A stretch of DNA of 64,000 bases. Source: Magnetococcales bacterium WMHbinv6. Its GTDB lineage: Bacteria; Pseudomonadota; Magnetococcia; Magnetococcales; Magnetaquicoccaceae. The notes under the pieces were generated by a model. That model was not told the origin of the DNA, ran no database searches, and worked only from the letters and a program-made list of their open reading frames with translations. The DNA is taken from the NCBI GenBank assembly GCA_002753135.1, contig PDZV01000021.1:1-64000 (forward strand). The letters run 5' to 3'. The position numbers and the translations under genes are program-made. Shown piece after piece: positions 9,644 through 19,362 of the stretch; position 1 is the stretch's first letter, and every line of letters starts with the position of its first letter.

Positions 9644-10975
9644 ATGTCTGCTATTGATACACAGTCACCTTTTGCCGGTTTAGCCAATCTGGGGCAAATT
9701 CCTGAGCTGCGCAGCCGACTGCTGTTTACACTTGGCATGTTGATTGTCTACCGGATTGGTGCGCATGTACCCACACCGGGAATTGATCCGCAGGCCTTGG
9801 CTACCTTTTTTGCGCAACAACAGGGAACATTGTTAGGAATGTTCAACATGTTCAGCGGGGGAGCCCTCTCTCGCTTAACTGTTTTTGCGCTGGGTATTAT
9901 GCCCTACATTTCGGCGTCGATTATTTTGCAGTTGATGACGGCAGTTGTTCCTCAGTTGGAGGCGATCAAAAAAGAGGGAGAACTGGGGCGTCGTAAAATT
10001 AATCAATATACCCGTTATGGAACGGTGGTTTTGTCGATTTTTCAGGGTTTCGGCATTGCTTATGGTCTGGAGTCGATGCAGGCTGGCGGGATGAATGTTG
10101 TTATTGACCCGGGCTGGCATTTTCGTTTGATGACTGTTTTGACCTTAACCAGTGGTACCGCCTTTATAATGTGGGTGGGTGAGCAGATCACGGCACGAGG
10201 AATCGGTAACGGCATTTCATTGATTATTTATGCGGGTATTGTTGCCAATTTGCCCGTTGCTTTGGTGAGAACCTTACAGTTGGCCCGCACAGGTGACTTG
10301 CAACCGCTGTTTGTCTTGTTGTTGTTGGTTATTTCGGTTGGTGTTACCGCCTTCATCATTTACATGGAGCGGGCGCAACGGCGTATTTTGGTGCAGTATG
10401 CCAAGCGGCAGGTAAGCGGTCGGAGAATGGTTGGTGGTGAGAGTACCCATTTGCCGTTGAAAATTAATACGGCTGGGGTTATTCCTCCCATTTTTGCCAG
10501 CTCGATTATTTTGTTTCCGGTAACGATTGCCAATTTTGCACCTTGGGATGCGCTAAAGAGTTTTGCGGCCTATTTGTCACCAGGTAATTTGATGTATATG
10601 GTGGTGTATGCGCTGGCAATCATCTTTTTCTGTTATTTTTACACGGCGATTGTCTTCAACCCGGAAGAGACTGCAGACAATTTGCGTAAGTATGGTGGAT
10701 TTATTCCTGGCATACGACCTGGTTTTCGCACGGCGGAATATCTGGATACGATTTTGACACGGTTGACATTGGTTGGTGCGGTGTATGTGGCTGGAGTTTG
10801 TCTATTGCCAGAGATACTGATTGCCAGTTATAATGTACCGTTTTATTTCGGCGGCACCTCGATGTTGATTGTCGTGGGTGTGACCATGGATACGGCGTCG
10901 CAGATTCAGTCGTTTTTGATCAGCCGTCAGTATGAAGGGTTGATGCAGCGGGCCAAAATCCGTGGACGGCGTTAA
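9644..10975 (+). CDS. secY: Protein translocase subunit SecY
   Basis: 443 residues, ten predicted membrane segments. SecY is the channel of the Sec translocon. Conserved parts include [13 protein letters not shown] at the first segment, the [13 protein letters not shown] segment, the [20 protein letters not shown] loop used by ribosomes and SecA, and [17 protein letters not shown]. The next gene is rpmJ, not adk as in most Alphaproteobacteria. Confidence 0.97.
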   Translation: MSAIDTQSPFAGLANLGQIPELRSRLLFTLGMLIVYRIGAHVPTPGIDPQALATFFAQQQGTLLGMFNMFSGGALSRLTVFALGIMPYISASIILQLMTAVVPQLEAIKKEGELGRRKINQYTRYGTVVLSIFQGFGIAYGLESMQAGGMNVVIDPGWHFRLMTVLTLTSGTAFIMWVGEQITARGIGNGISLIIYAGIVANLPVALVRTLQLARTGDLQPLFVLLLLVISVGVTAFIIYMERAQRRILVQYAKRQVSGRRMVGGESTHLPLKINTAGVIPPIFASSIILFPVTIANFAPWDALKSFAAYLSPGNLMYMVVYALAIIFFCYFYTAIVFNPEETADNLRKYGGFIPGIRPGFRTAEYLDTILTRLTLVGAVYVAGVCLLPEILIASYNVPFYFGGTSMLIVVGVTMDTASQIQSFLISRQYEGLMQRAKIRGRR

Positions 10976-10996
10976 GTTACCGTTGGAGGGCAATCG

Positions 10997-11113
10997 ATGA
11001 AAGTGCGTGCGTCGGTAAAGACGATTTGTAAGGATTGCAAGACGATTAAGCGCAAGGGAATTGTCAGGGTGATCTGCATCAAGCATCCCAAGCATAAACA
11101 GAAACAGGGCTGA
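10997..11113 (+). CDS. rpmJ: 50S ribosomal protein L36, zinc-binding type
   Basis: 38 residues (ATG 10997, TGA 11111-11113), preceded by GGAGGG. The translation starts [20 protein letters not shown] and has the zinc ligands C11, C14, C27 and H33 of the C-type L36. It lies between secY and rpsM, as in E. coli. Confidence 0.96.
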   Translation: MKVRASVKTICKDCKTIKRKGIVRVICIKHPKHKQKQG

Positions 11114-11190
11114 TACTTACCGTCCAAGACGGGGCACTGGCTGGCTGTACTGTATCGGGCAGAACTCAGAAAGGTTGTGGAGGTTGTAAA

Positions 11191-11556
11191 GTGGCGCGAA
11201 TTGCCGGGGTGAATATTCCCATCAATAAACGACTGGCCGTTGGTTTGACCTATATTTTTGGGATAGGCAGACATTCGGCTGCCAATATTCTTAAGGCGGC
11301 GGACATTTCTCCGGAAACCCGTGGACGAGATCTATCCGAGGCGGATATTGCCAGAATTCGTTCCATCATCGACAGTGAATATCAAGTTGAGGGTGATTTG
11401 CGGCGTCAGGTAGCCATGAACACCAAGCGGTTGATGGATTTAGGGTGTTATCGTGGTTTGCGCCATCGCCGTGGTTTGCCAGTGCGTGGTCAGCGTACCC
11501 ATACCAATGGACGTACCCGTAAGGGACCACGTCGGTCGATTCCAGGTAAAGGTTGA
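11191..11556 (+). CDS. rpsM: 30S ribosomal protein S13
   Basis: 121 residues, GTG start with a GGAGG box nine bases upstream. S13 bridges to the 50S subunit and contacts P-site t[23 protein letters not shown] and the C-terminal [19 protein letters not shown] are typical. First gene of the alpha segment. Confidence 0.97.
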   Translation: MARIAGVNIPINKRLAVGLTYIFGIGRHSAANILKAADISPETRGRDLSEADIARIRSIIDSEYQVEGDLRRQVAMNTKRLMDLGCYRGLRHRRGLPVRGQRTHTNGRTRKGPRRSIPGKG

Positions 11557-11612
11557 TAGGCAGGCTTATGTGATCGGTCGGCAGTAAACCGGCCTGCAGA
11601 TGAGGAGATGAG

Positions 11613-12008
11613 ATGGCGAAGGTCCAGAAGGTCACACGGGGGAAAAAGAAGGAACGTAAAAGTATTGCGAGTGGTGTTGCGCATATCCACTCAACGTTCA
11701 ACAATACGCTGGTTACGATTACCGATACCTCAGGCAATGTTGTATCGTGGGCATCGGCGGGGGCACAGGGGTTTAAAGGTTCGCGCAAGTCCACCCCTTT
11801 TGCAGCGCAGATGGCCGCAGAGGATGCTGGTCGCAAAGCGATGGAGCATGGCATGCGGAATATAGATGTACGCCTGAAAGGTCCGGGGTCCGGACGTGAG
11901 TCTGCCCTACGGGCTTTAGCGGGAATTGGTTTCAATATCGCGTTTGTGCAGGATGTGACGCCCATTCCCCATAATGGTTGCCGTCCGCCCAAACGTCGTC
12001 GAGTTTGA
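11613..12008 (+). CDS. rpsK: 30S ribosomal protein S11
   Basis: 131 residues. S11 forms the platform of the 30S subunit beside the Shine-Dalgarno helix. Conserved: [20 protein letters not shown], and [15 protein letters not shown] at the C-terminus. Its end overlaps no gene; rpsD starts 37 bp later. Confidence 0.97.
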   Translation: MAKVQKVTRGKKKERKSIASGVAHIHSTFNNTLVTITDTSGNVVSWASAGAQGFKGSRKSTPFAAQMAAEDAGRKAMEHGMRNIDVRLKGPGSGRESALRALAGIGFNIAFVQDVTPIPHNGCRPPKRRRV

Positions 12009-12045
12009 CCTTTTATATCTGCTTATTGCGAGGGACGCAGGAACA

Positions 12046-12672
12046 ATGGCCCGTTATTTTGGATCCAAATGCCGAATTTGTCGGCGCGAATCCACCAAGC
12101 TCTTTTTGAAAGGTGAAAAGTGCTATACCGATAAGTGTGGAATTGAACGTCGGAACACAGCACCTGGCCTGCACGGCCAACGCCGCCGCAAGGTTTCGGA
12201 TTATGGCCTGCATTTGCGTGAAAAGCAGAAGATCAAAAAGACCTATGGTTTGCTGGAGAGACAGTTCCGCAACTATTTTGAGAAGGCGGAACGGATGGGT
12301 GGAATTACCGGTGAGAACTTGTTGATTCTGCTCGAGCGCAGATTGGACAATGTGGTTTTCCGCATGGGATTTGCCGCATCGCGTAGCGAGGCCCACCAAA
12401 TTGTCAGTCACCGGCAAGTGATGGTCAACGATCAGTTGGTCAATATCGGGTCGTATTTGGTCAAGGCCGGTGATAAAGTCGCGATTGTTGCTGGGGCGCG
12501 TGGTCACCTGCGCATCAAAGCAGCGGTAGAGATTGCGGCAAAAAGGGGTTTTCCAGGCTGGGTGGATGTGGATGCAGTAAATATGTCAGGTGTATTTCGT
12601 GCGTTGCCGGATCGTGCTGATTTGCCAGCTGATTATAATGAAAACCTGATTGTTGAGCTGTACTCCAAGTAG
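12046..12672 (+). CDS. rpsD: 30S ribosomal protein S4, zinc-binding type
   Basis: 208 residues from ATG 12046 ([20 protein letters not shown]). S4 nucleates 30S assembly and in E. coli autoregulates the alpha operon. The N-terminal domain carries four cysteines (CRIC near 9-12, then CYTDKC near 26-31), the zinc form. An S4 RNA-binding domain follows ([20 protein letters not shown]). The in-frame start at 11974 overlaps rpsK and is rejected. Confidence 0.97.
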   Translation: MARYFGSKCRICRRESTKLFLKGEKCYTDKCGIERRNTAPGLHGQRRRKVSDYGLHLREKQKIKKTYGLLERQFRNYFEKAERMGGITGENLLILLERRLDNVVFRMGFAASRSEAHQIVSHRQVMVNDQLVNIGSYLVKAGDKVAIVAGARGHLRIKAAVEIAAKRGFPGWVDVDAVNMSGVFRALPDRADLPADYNENLIVELYSK

Positions 12673-12698
12673 ACGTGAGACCAGGTTAGGGGATACGG

Positions 12699-13721
12699 AT
12701 GTACAGAAACTGGACCGAATTAATTAAACCCCAAAAAGTTGAAATTCTCGAACAAGGGAATTCACAATATAAAGCGACTTTGATCGCTGAGCCGCTGGAA
12801 CGTGGATTTGGAACAACGTTGGGCAATGCGTTACGCCGGGTGTTGTTGTCTTCGTTGCAAGGCGCGGCCATATCCTCCGTGCAGATAGAAGGTGTACTGC
12901 ATGAGTTTTCCAGTGTTCCTGGTGTGTTGGAAGATGTTACAGATATAATTCTCAACCTGAAAGGCTTGTCGATTCGTGTCAAGTCCGGTATCGGACCCAA
13001 GCACGTGGTGTTAAAAGCTGAAGGGGAGGGTGTGGTCACGGCAGCTGCCATTGAGTGTGGTTCGGACGTCGAAATTTTAAACCAGGATCATCACATTGCC
13101 ACCTTGAATAAAAGTGGCAAATTGGAAATGCGTCTGGCGATTACCACCGGCAAAGGCTATGTGCCGGCAGTGCAAAAATCGGATGATGAGTCGGCCACTA
13201 TTGGTGAAATTTTTCTGGATTGCAGCTACAACCCGGTGAAACGGGTTGCTTACAAGGTGGAAAATGCCCGCGTGGGGCAACAGACCGACTACGATAAGCT
13301 GATCATGGAGATCGAGACCAATGGTGTCGTCTCTCCGGAAGATGCTTTGGCTCTGGCTGCCAAAATTTTGCAGGATCAGTTAAGTCTGTTTATTAATTTT
13401 GATGATGTGCCGATGGGCGATGTACTCGAAGAGTTGTCGCAGCCGAAATGGAATCCCAATTTGTTCCGCAAGGTGGATGAGTTGGAGTTGTCTGTTCGGT
13501 CGGCCAACTGTCTGAAGAATGATGAGATTGTCTATATCGGTGATTTGGTACAAAAAACCGAGGCTGAAATGTTGAAAACACCCAACTTCGGGCGCAAATC
13601 CCTGAATGAAATCAAGGAAGTGCTTGAGGAGATGGATCTTAGTCTGGGTATGGTGTTGGAAGGTTGGCCACCGGAAAACATAGATGAGTTGGCCAAGCAG
13701 TTTGAAGACGAGCATTTCTAA
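12699..13721 (+). CDS. rpoA: RNA polymerase subunit alpha
   Basis: 340 residues with the N-terminal assembly domain (residues about 1-235; [20 protein letters not shown]) and the C-terminal UP-element/activator-binding domain (about 255-325; [17 protein letters not shown] and [19 protein letters not shown]). Located between rpsD and rplQ as in most bacteria. Confidence 0.98.
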   Translation: MYRNWTELIKPQKVEILEQGNSQYKATLIAEPLERGFGTTLGNALRRVLLSSLQGAAISSVQIEGVLHEFSSVPGVLEDVTDIILNLKGLSIRVKSGIGPKHVVLKAEGEGVVTAAAIECGSDVEILNQDHHIATLNKSGKLEMRLAITTGKGYVPAVQKSDDESATIGEIFLDCSYNPVKRVAYKVENARVGQQTDYDKLIMEIETNGVVSPEDALALAAKILQDQLSLFINFDDVPMGDVLEELSQPKWNPNLFRKVDELELSVRSANCLKNDEIVYIGDLVQKTEAEMLKTPNFGRKSLNEIKEVLEEMDLSLGMVLEGWPPENIDELAKQFEDEHF

Positions 13722-13732
13722 GGAGCCGCAGC

Positions 13733-14098
13733 ATGAGACATCAAAGACATGGACGCAAAATGGGCCGGAGTAGCAGCCATTTTGAGGCAATGATCAGCAA
13801 CATGCTGGTGAGCTTGTTCCGCTACGAACGGATTGAAACGACGACACCGAAAGCAAAAGAGTTGCGCAGTATTGCTGACCAAATGGTTTCGTTGGGTAAA
13901 CGAGGTGATTTGCATGCCCGTCGCCAGGCTTTGGGTAAGCTGCAGGATAAAGAGATTGTCCATAAACTGTTCACCGATATTGCCGAACGCAATCGCAACC
14001 GTCCAGGCGGTTATACGCGGGTGTTAAAAACACGCGATCGTTATGGTGACTGTGCGCCCATGTCGATGATTGAGTTGGTGGAAAGAGTAGAAAAATAA
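13733..14098 (+). CDS. rplQ: 50S ribosomal protein L17
   Basis: 121 residues; last gene of the ribosomal super-operon. MRHQRHGRKMGRSSSHFEAM at the start and the C-terminal PGGYTRVLKTRDRYGDCAPM are the family markers. An AAGGAG box lies just upstream. A strong terminator follows. Confidence 0.97.
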   Translation: MRHQRHGRKMGRSSSHFEAMISNMLVSLFRYERIETTTPKAKELRSIADQMVSLGKRGDLHARRQALGKLQDKEIVHKLFTDIAERNRNRPGGYTRVLKTRDRYGDCAPMSMIELVERVEK

Positions 14099-14127
14099 AT
14101 ATCGCATTTCCTGGTATGGCAATTGCT

Positions 14128-14183
14128 AGCCGGAGTTGGTGTCGGAAGATGTAACTTTCCGAACCGACTTCGGCTTTTTTTTT
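14128..14183 (+). terminator. Rho-independent terminator after rplQ
   Basis: An inverted repeat of about 20 bp (AGCCGGAGTTGGT on the left against ACCGACTTCGGCT on the right, with a few G-U pairs and one bulge) is followed directly by nine T residues. It closes the tuf/S10/spc/alpha transcript. Confidence 0.93.
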
Positions 14184-14213
14184 GTTTTTTACTTTTTGTG
14201 TAAGGTCAGATTG

Positions 14214-15551
14214 ATGCGTTGCCATTCTGCTCGATACTCTTCGTCAACCGTTCTGGGCCGTTTATTGACAGGATTGTTGATTGCGTTTTCTCTCCATAGT
14301 GCTGAAAAAAGTGAGGCAGCTGCTTGGCAGGATGCAGCGGATGGTTCCAATCAATCGGTGATTTCTCATCAACCCGTCGTGACGCCACCGCCTGCTCAAG
14401 AAAATAAAAGCGAACAAAAAAATGATCAGCCTGCAAAGGTTTCCAAGCCGGTGCTGCGACCTGTTGTGCCGCGCAATGAAGGATTGCGTTTGCATGGGGA
14501 AGAGTTGTTAAGCACGGTCAGTTATGGAGAAGTTCCGTGGCGTCGTCGTTGGTATCCCTATGCGGTCAACGATGAAGTGATGGGTCCTGGAGAAATGCGT
14601 TATATGGCCAATAATAGCGATACGCTGATAGATTTGGCCCGCATTTTTGGTGTTGGCTTCAATGAATTGCGTGATGCGAATCCTGATGTCAATGTTTGGG
14701 TTCCGGAACCGGGATCAGTGATTAAAGTGCCCTATCGTCGAGTTATTCCCCGCTCAGCGGCACGCATTATCGTCAATTTGCCGGAGATGCGAGTCTATCA
14801 TAAAAGACGCGATGGTTGGTTGGATACCTACCCGATTGGTATTGGGCAAGAGGGTTTGTTGACGCCGCAAGGATCGGCGCATGTAACGCGCAAGGCTGCC
14901 TATCCCTCCTGGTATGTTCCAGAGTCTATTCTTAAGAAAAAACCGCATTTGCCGAAGGTTATTCCCTCTGGTCCCGATAATCCTCTGGGCACGCATGCGG
15001 TATATTTATCCATACCCAGCTATTTGATACACGGAACGCAAAAACCGTATGGCGTTGGCCGGCGGGTCAGCCATGGTTGTATGCGTTTGTATCCCGAAGA
15101 TATTGTACGTTTCTATGAGGAAGTTGTCGTCAATGATAGCGTAGAAATTGTCAACCAACCGATCAAAGCGGGTTGGCATGGGGAAGAGTTGTATTTACAA
15201 GTGCATGATGTGTTGTCATACAAGGAGCGGCCAACTGTCAAATCCATGGCCAGCAAAATTGTCAGCCAGGCGTTGCAGCGGCGCTCTTTTTCTGAGCATG
15301 AGGTGGTGATCGATTGGAAACGGATGCAGGAGACCATCGAACAAGCCAAGGGTGTGCCGCAAGTGATTGGTCGAGTGTGGCATCCGCCAGAATTGGAACA
15401 TTTGGGCTCTGGCTGGGCATGGGAGCATCGGATCCGTTTGCCACATCATAAAAAGGCCAAGGTTATGGCACCCGTTACACCCGCAGCGTCGTCGTCGTCG
15501 CCGCAACAGCTGGAAATTTTACCAGAGAGTGCACCACCCATGCGGCAATAG
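14214..15551 (+). CDS. L,D-transpeptidase (YkuD) with LysM domain
   Basis: 445 residues from ATG 14214; a longer frame from 14136 would run through the terminator and is rejected. A hydrophobic N-terminal segment (LGRLLTGLLIAFSLHSA) looks like a signal peptide. A LysM-like domain (about 129-172) precedes a YkuD domain (about 181-315) with the catalytic motif SHGCMRLY and the upstream histidine in IHGTQKPYG. Members make 3-3 cross-links in peptidoglycan or attach proteins to it in the periplasm. The C-terminal ~130 residues are unassigned. Confidence 0.9.
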   Translation: MRCHSARYSSSTVLGRLLTGLLIAFSLHSAEKSEAAAWQDAADGSNQSVISHQPVVTPPPAQENKSEQKNDQPAKVSKPVLRPVVPRNEGLRLHGEELLSTVSYGEVPWRRRWYPYAVNDEVMGPGEMRYMANNSDTLIDLARIFGVGFNELRDANPDVNVWVPEPGSVIKVPYRRVIPRSAARIIVNLPEMRVYHKRRDGWLDTYPIGIGQEGLLTPQGSAHVTRKAAYPSWYVPESILKKKPHLPKVIPSGPDNPLGTHAVYLSIPSYLIHGTQKPYGVGRRVSHGCMRLYPEDIVRFYEEVVVNDSVEIVNQPIKAGWHGEELYLQVHDVLSYKERPTVKSMASKIVSQALQRRSFSEHEVVIDWKRMQETIEQAKGVPQVIGRVWHPPELEHLGSGWAWEHRIRLPHHKKAKVMAPVTPAASSSSPQQLEILPESAPPMRQ

Positions 15552-15962
15552 GGTAAACCAGGATGTCTGCGACTGAGTGGGGGATTTGTTCACCCCTTGC
15601 ACTGATCGATGGTTGTTTGTCGATGAGGCAGTACTCTGTTTGCGAAGTAAACTCGGATTTTTCTGTCAACGGAGACTTGCCCCACACAACCCGTCATATG
15701 CCATCGCAATCATCTATTCTGCTCCATGCCGCTGACGTTTGATTGCGGCTTGCGATGACCTGTTTTTGCAAAGGGTCGTTGCGGCGAGTGCTGTGCTGCG
15801 GAGAACGATCTGCTTGTTTGCTCAACGATACGGGCAGGCAACACTGTTGTGCTTTGCTTGGAATTGCTGAAGGGTGAGGCAGTTTTTGAAAGTCACTACC
15901 GGGACACCGAGGGGAGGAGTCCCCCCCAGTGTCCCGATCGTTTGTCGGCGCGTGCCGAATAA
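15552..15962. other. Intergenic region without recognised gene
   Basis: 411 bp between the L,D-transpeptidase and the convergent lipoprotein gene. I see no convincing gene. It contains one strong hairpin (15900-15936). A 59-codon open frame at 15563-15742 lacks a good ribosome-binding site and recognisable features. Confidence 0.6.
15900..15936. terminator. Hairpin between convergent genes
   Basis: Arms CGGGACAC and GTGTCCCG are perfectly complementary, with an inner GGGG/CCCC pairing. It sits between the stop codons of two converging genes, 27 bp beyond the lipoprotein stop. A clear T-tract is missing on both sides, so termination is likely but not certain. Confidence 0.5.
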
Positions 15963-16217
15963 TTACTTCTTGAGGCCTTTGCGGAAAGACTTCTTTGCGC
16001 GAGAAGATTCTTCTTTGAGACGATCGACTTCTTTGCGCAGGGCATCGGCTTCGGCTTTCGATTTGTCAGCGGCAGCTTGAGCGGCCTTGCGATCGGCTTC
16101 GGCTTTGGCGAGTTGCTCTTGCAGGTTGGCTTCGGGTTTGGCCGGGGGTTGAGATGCACAACCGCTCAGCACGCCCAACAGGCTGGAGAGAACGATAACG
16201 GGGACAATTTTCGACAT
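15963..16217 (-). CDS. Small Lpp-like coiled-coil lipoprotein
   Basis: 84 residues. The N-terminus MSKIVPVIVLSSLLGVLSGC has a signal-peptide hydrophobic core and a lipobox (LSGC, modified Cys at 20). The rest is an Ala/Lys/Glu-rich helix with heptad character (LAKAEADRKAAQAAADKSK), ending in a very basic tail (FRKGLKK). It resembles outer-membrane Lpp-type lipoproteins in size and layout; the C-terminal Lys could be linked to peptidoglycan, which would fit the L,D-transpeptidase encoded next to it. GGAG lies upstream of the ATG. Confidence 0.8.
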   Translation of the reverse strand: MSKIVPVIVLSSLLGVLSGCASQPPAKPEANLQEQLAKAEADRKAAQAAADKSKAEADALRKEVDRLKEESSRAKKSFRKGLKK

Positions 16218-16286
16218 GGATTGAGTCTCCTGAAATGAAAAAGTTTCCTTTAGCTCACAGCATTTGCTTAAGCTTTCAAACCCGGG

Positions 16287-16316
16287 ATCATAGCAGATAA
16301 ACCGGTTCGACTTCTA
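16287..16316 (-). promoter_or_regulatory. Possible extended -10 promoter of the lipoprotein gene
   Basis: On the minus strand the sequence TGCTATGAT matches an extended -10 element (TG-N-TATGAT) about 70 bp upstream of the lipoprotein start, with a weak -35 (TAGAAG) 18 bp further upstream. The surrounding 260 bp are AT-rich, unlike the coding regions nearby. Confidence 0.35.
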
Positions 16317-16484
16317 TTAAAAAAGCTCTGCTGTAGCCATTTTATGCAGTTTTTTGGTTCGCAAATCATGTACCAGTTTATTGACGGTTGCAAGGGAAAA
16401 GTGTAGCCAGTCGATGGAATTTTATCTATTTATTTGAAATAAATTAAAATTTTTTTCTGGATTCTCTCCTGTAAGTGGCAATAA

Positions 16485-17012
16485 TCAGCCAAAAAGCCCG
16501 AGCAGGTTACGGCGGCTGATGCTTTTGTTCAGATGATCGGCCACCGATTGGTTGGCTCGAGAGGTTGCCTTTTTGCCGGAAACGACGGCGATTGCCTCTT
16601 CAAAGCTGTCCAAGTCGCGGGTAGAATTCATTAATATTTCAATGAAATGGTGTCCGACTTCCGGTTCCCAGGCGGTCAATACCGGAACCAGACGGTTTGG
16701 ATACTCCAGCAGTACCCCTTGGCCGGCAGCGACACGCCCGTCAGGATCTGCTGTCAAAGGCATGGCATGTCGAATTGGCGGTTCGGGTCGGCTCATGTCA
16801 TGCCAAAAAACCCGCTCCACCGCCCATGGGGTAACCAGCAGGGCGGGGATGGGGGCGTTAGGGAAGCTGTTTTCCATTTGCACACGAATATTCATGCGCC
16901 GATTGAGGGTAGGGTCGTCGGCTGGTCGACTCTGCAGAATCCGTTCGCAAGCGACCTTCAGGCCGACCGGATCGGGCCAGCGGCACTCCCAGCGGGGCGA
17001 ATCATTATTCAT
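16485..17012 (-). CDS. HybE-like protein (putative hydrogenase assembly chaperone)
   Basis: 175 residues. The central [14 protein letters not shown] aligns with the GxxITPW motif of HybE/HupJ-type [NiFe]-hydrogenase chaperones, and the C-terminus RRNLLGLFG resembles the RRALLFG end of HybE. HybE assists maturation of the hydrogenase large subunit, including Tat-dependent proofreading. No hydrogenase gene is in the window. Its start overlaps the thiSG stop (ATGA), so it is co-translated with a thiamine gene, which is unexpected. The family call rests on these short matches only. Confidence 0.45.
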   Translation of the reverse strand: MNNDSPRWECRWPDPVGLKVACERILQSRPADDPTLNRRMNIRVQMENSFPNAPIPALLVTPWAVERVFWHDMSRPEPPIRHAMPLTADPDGRVAAGQGVLLEYPNRLVPVLTAWEPEVGHHFIEILMNSTRDLDSFEEAIAVVSGKKATSRANQSVADHLNKSISRRNLLGLFG

Positions 17013-18004
17013 GAGAAGAACATTCCATCCAAAGGGCTGGAGGCAGTGGCATAAAGTTTTTTCGGGATACGCCCGGCAAGATAGGCGTCGCGACCGGCTT
17101 CGACCGCCTTTTTCATCGCTCTCGCCATGCGTATGGGATCTTTGGCTCCGGCGATGGCGGTATTCATCAGCACGCCATCGCAGCCCAACTCCATGGCGAT
17201 GGCCGCATCGGAGGCGGTACCGACACCGGCATCGACCAGAACGGGTATGTTGGCCTGTTCAATGATGATGCGCAGGGTATAGGGGTTGCGGATACCGAGA
17301 CCGGAGCCGATCGGCGCTGCCAAGGGCATGACGGCGACACAGCCCATCTCTTCAAACAGTTTACACAGGTAGGGGTCATCGGTGGTATAGACCATCACCT
17401 GAAACCCCTCTTTGATCAGCAGTTCGGCTGCTTTGATGGTTTCCGGATTGTTGGGCCAGAGATATTTGGCGTCGGAGAGGACTTCCAGTTTGACCATATC
17501 CCAACCGCCTGCTTCGCGGGCCAGGCGCAGGGTGCGTACCGCCTCCTCGGCGTTGTAGCATCCGGCGGTGTTGGGCAGGTAGGTATATTTTTTTGGATCG
17601 ACAAAATCGGTGAGCATGGCGGCGCTGCGGTCACTGACGTTGACCCGTCGCACGGCGACTGTCACGATCTCGGCACCCGAGGCTTCAATGGCGCGGGCGG
17701 TCTCCTCAAAATCTTTGTATTTGCCGGTACCCACCAGCAGGCGACTGTTGAACCGTTTGCCAGCGATGATCAACGGATCGTCGTTTTCGTTTGCCGAACC
17801 GCCGCCAATAAAGTGGACCACTTCAATCTGATCCCCTTCACACAACTCGATGGCACTGAACTGACTGCGCGGCGCAACTTGCAGGTTGCGTTCCACGGCC
17901 ACTTTGTTGGCATCCAGTTGCATCGCATCCAGCAACTGTTGGATGGTGCTGTGGCGAGCGATGGACTGCTCTTCGCCGTTGAGGGTGATATGCATCGCGT
18001 TCAT
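17009..18004 (-). CDS. thiSG: Fused sulfur carrier ThiS - thiazole synthase ThiG
   Basis: 331 residues from ATG 18004, chosen because AGGAG lies 5 bp upstream. Residues 1-69 are ThiS, ending in the GGG that normally forms the thiocarboxylated C-terminus; ThiG follows without a stop or internal start. ThiG features: [14 protein letters not shown], the Schiff-base lysine in [10 protein letters not shown] (K172), [11 protein letters not shown] and [15 protein letters not shown]. ThiG makes the thiazole ring of thiamine from deoxyxylulose phosphate, dehydroglycine and the ThiS sulfur. In the fused state the ThiS di-glycine is internal, so the chain must be cut or the sulfur must be delivered another way. 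Confidence 0.93.
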   Translation of the reverse strand: MNAMHITLNGEEQSIARHSTIQQLLDAMQLDANKVAVERNLQVAPRSQFSAIELCEGDQIEVVHFIGGGSANENDDPLIIAGKRFNSRLLVGTGKYKDFEETARAIEASGAEIVTVAVRRVNVSDRSAAMLTDFVDPKKYTYLPNTAGCYNAEEAVRTLRLAREAGGWDMVKLEVLSDAKYLWPNNPETIKAAELLIKEGFQVMVYTTDDPYLCKLFEEMGCVAVMPLAAPIGSGLGIRNPYTLRIIIEQANIPVLVDAGVGTASDAAIAMELGCDGVLMNTAIAGAKDPIRMARAMKKAVEAGRDAYLAGRIPKKLYATASSPLDGMFFS

Positions 18005-18234
18005 GGTGGCTCCTGGCACACTGCTGCAGTAGGTGAAAGGGTGCGTTGCCCGGGCAACTCCGTGCGACGTACCCCGCATCGCCTGTTATTTTATCGATCT
18101 GTGGCGCTTGATCAATGAGAGAAAATGACCTGGCGTTGAAAAGGTGCTACAGTGGGGCTTCTTTTGCGCATTTTCCGTCCGGTGACATTCTGCCGTTCGG
18201 TGGGTAACAGGCTTTAACAGGGAGTCGCAGCCGT

Positions 18235-19362
18235 ATGATCAAGCGATTGTACATTTCCGGTTACAAGACGCTCGTTGACTTTGAGTTGCATCTGGATCGG
18301 ATGACCCTGCTGTTGGGACCAAATGGTTCCGGCAAGTCGGCGGTCATGGAGTGTTTGCTGCTGTTGAGGGAGTTTATTGTATCGGGGAAGAGTATTAAGG
18401 AGTTGATGCCGGATGTAGTCAGACCCTGTTTTGTTCGTGAGTCTGATTGGTTCCAAAAGATAGAGTTGGAAATTTATGGTAATGATGGATTATATTGTTA
18501 TCGAATGATTACTGAAGATGATTGGATGGGCTCTGTTGATATAAAAGAAGAAAGTCTATCGTTTAACAATAAACTTCAGTTTGAATACAAAGAGTATAAA
18601 CTTCACTATTATAATGATGGGAAACAAGATGGTGAGCCGTTGCCAAAGGACAATGAGCATTCCGTTTTCCAAATGCCGGTTGAAAAATTTCGTGTTACTC
18701 GTTTTCAATCTATTATAAAACGTATGGTTATTGTCCAACCTCAACCAAAAATAATGGAAGGTGTTAGCAGAAGACGGGAACTCTACCTGCAATCCAACGG
18801 CAGCAATTTTGCCTCCTGGTGGCACCACTTGATGATGACTGAAACGGGTTTGGTCATGGAGGTTTCCCAGAGATTGCAGGAGGTGTTTCCCGGATTTCAA
18901 TTCATGCAGATGAAGGTGATCGGTGAAAATGTCTTCAGTCTGATGGTGGTCTTTTCCATCCAGAAAAAGCGCATTGAAATTCCCTTTACCCAGCTCTCTG
19001 ATGGGCAAAAATGTTTGATTTTGTTGTATGCGCTGCTGGCGGCAATGCAACATGGCAAAGTGCCGATTCTGTTCATCGATGAACCGGAAAATTTTTTGGC
19101 CTTGCCGGAGATCATGCCCTGGCTCAATCAGCTGTTAAGCCAGTCGGAGGAGGAGCAGGCGCAAGGACAGTGTCTGCTGATTTCCCATCATCCCAAAATG
19201 ATCAACTTTCTCGCCTCGGCGTGGGGGCGTTGGCTTGAACGGGATCCGCTTAGCGGCGCTTCCAAAGCCTATCCGATTGCTGGCACCGCAGAGGAGGAGA
19301 AAGAAGGCGGCTTGCCGCTCTCCCGTCTGGTAGAGCGTGGTTGGATCATGGATGATGTGTAA
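18235..19362 (+). CDS. AAA ATPase, OLD/SMC-like (candidate defence ATPase)
   Basis: 375 residues. Walker A GPNGSGKS near residue 30, an ABC-type signature FTQLSDGQKCLILLYALLAA near 245-264, Walker B ILFIDEPEN and a switch histidine LISHHPKM. This is the layout of AAA_15/AAA_21 ATPases that power OLD, RloA, Septu and Gabija-like systems. The middle (about 60-185) is poor in hydrophobic conservation and AT-richer than its neighbours (18420-18750), which hints at recent acquisition. The next gene overlaps its end, suggesting a two-protein system. Confidence 0.8.
   Translation: MIKRLYISGYKTLVDFELHLDRMTLLLGPNGSGKSAVMECLLLLREFIVSGKSIKELMPDVVRPCFVRESDWFQKIELEIYGNDGLYCYRMITEDDWMGSVDIKEESLSFNNKLQFEYKEYKLHYYNDGKQDGEPLPKDNEHSVFQMPVEKFRVTRFQSIIKRMVIVQPQPKIMEGVSRRRELYLQSNGSNFASWWHHLMMTETGLVMEVSQRLQEVFPGFQFMQMKVIGENVFSLMVVFSIQKKRIEIPFTQLSDGQKCLILLYALLAAMQHGKVPILFIDEPENFLALPEIMPWLNQLLSQSEEEQAQGQCLLISHHPKMINFLASAWGRWLERDPLSGASKAYPIAGTAEEEKEGGLPLSRLVERGWIMDDV

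Noticed and set aside
14136-14213. Longer N-terminus for the L,D-transpeptidase
   Set aside because: It would start within the rplQ terminator; the hydrophobic residues there come from the T-tract.
15563-15742. 59-codon open frame after the L,D-transpeptidase
   Set aside because: No ribosome-binding site, no hydrophobic or domain pattern, and unusual composition; probably chance.
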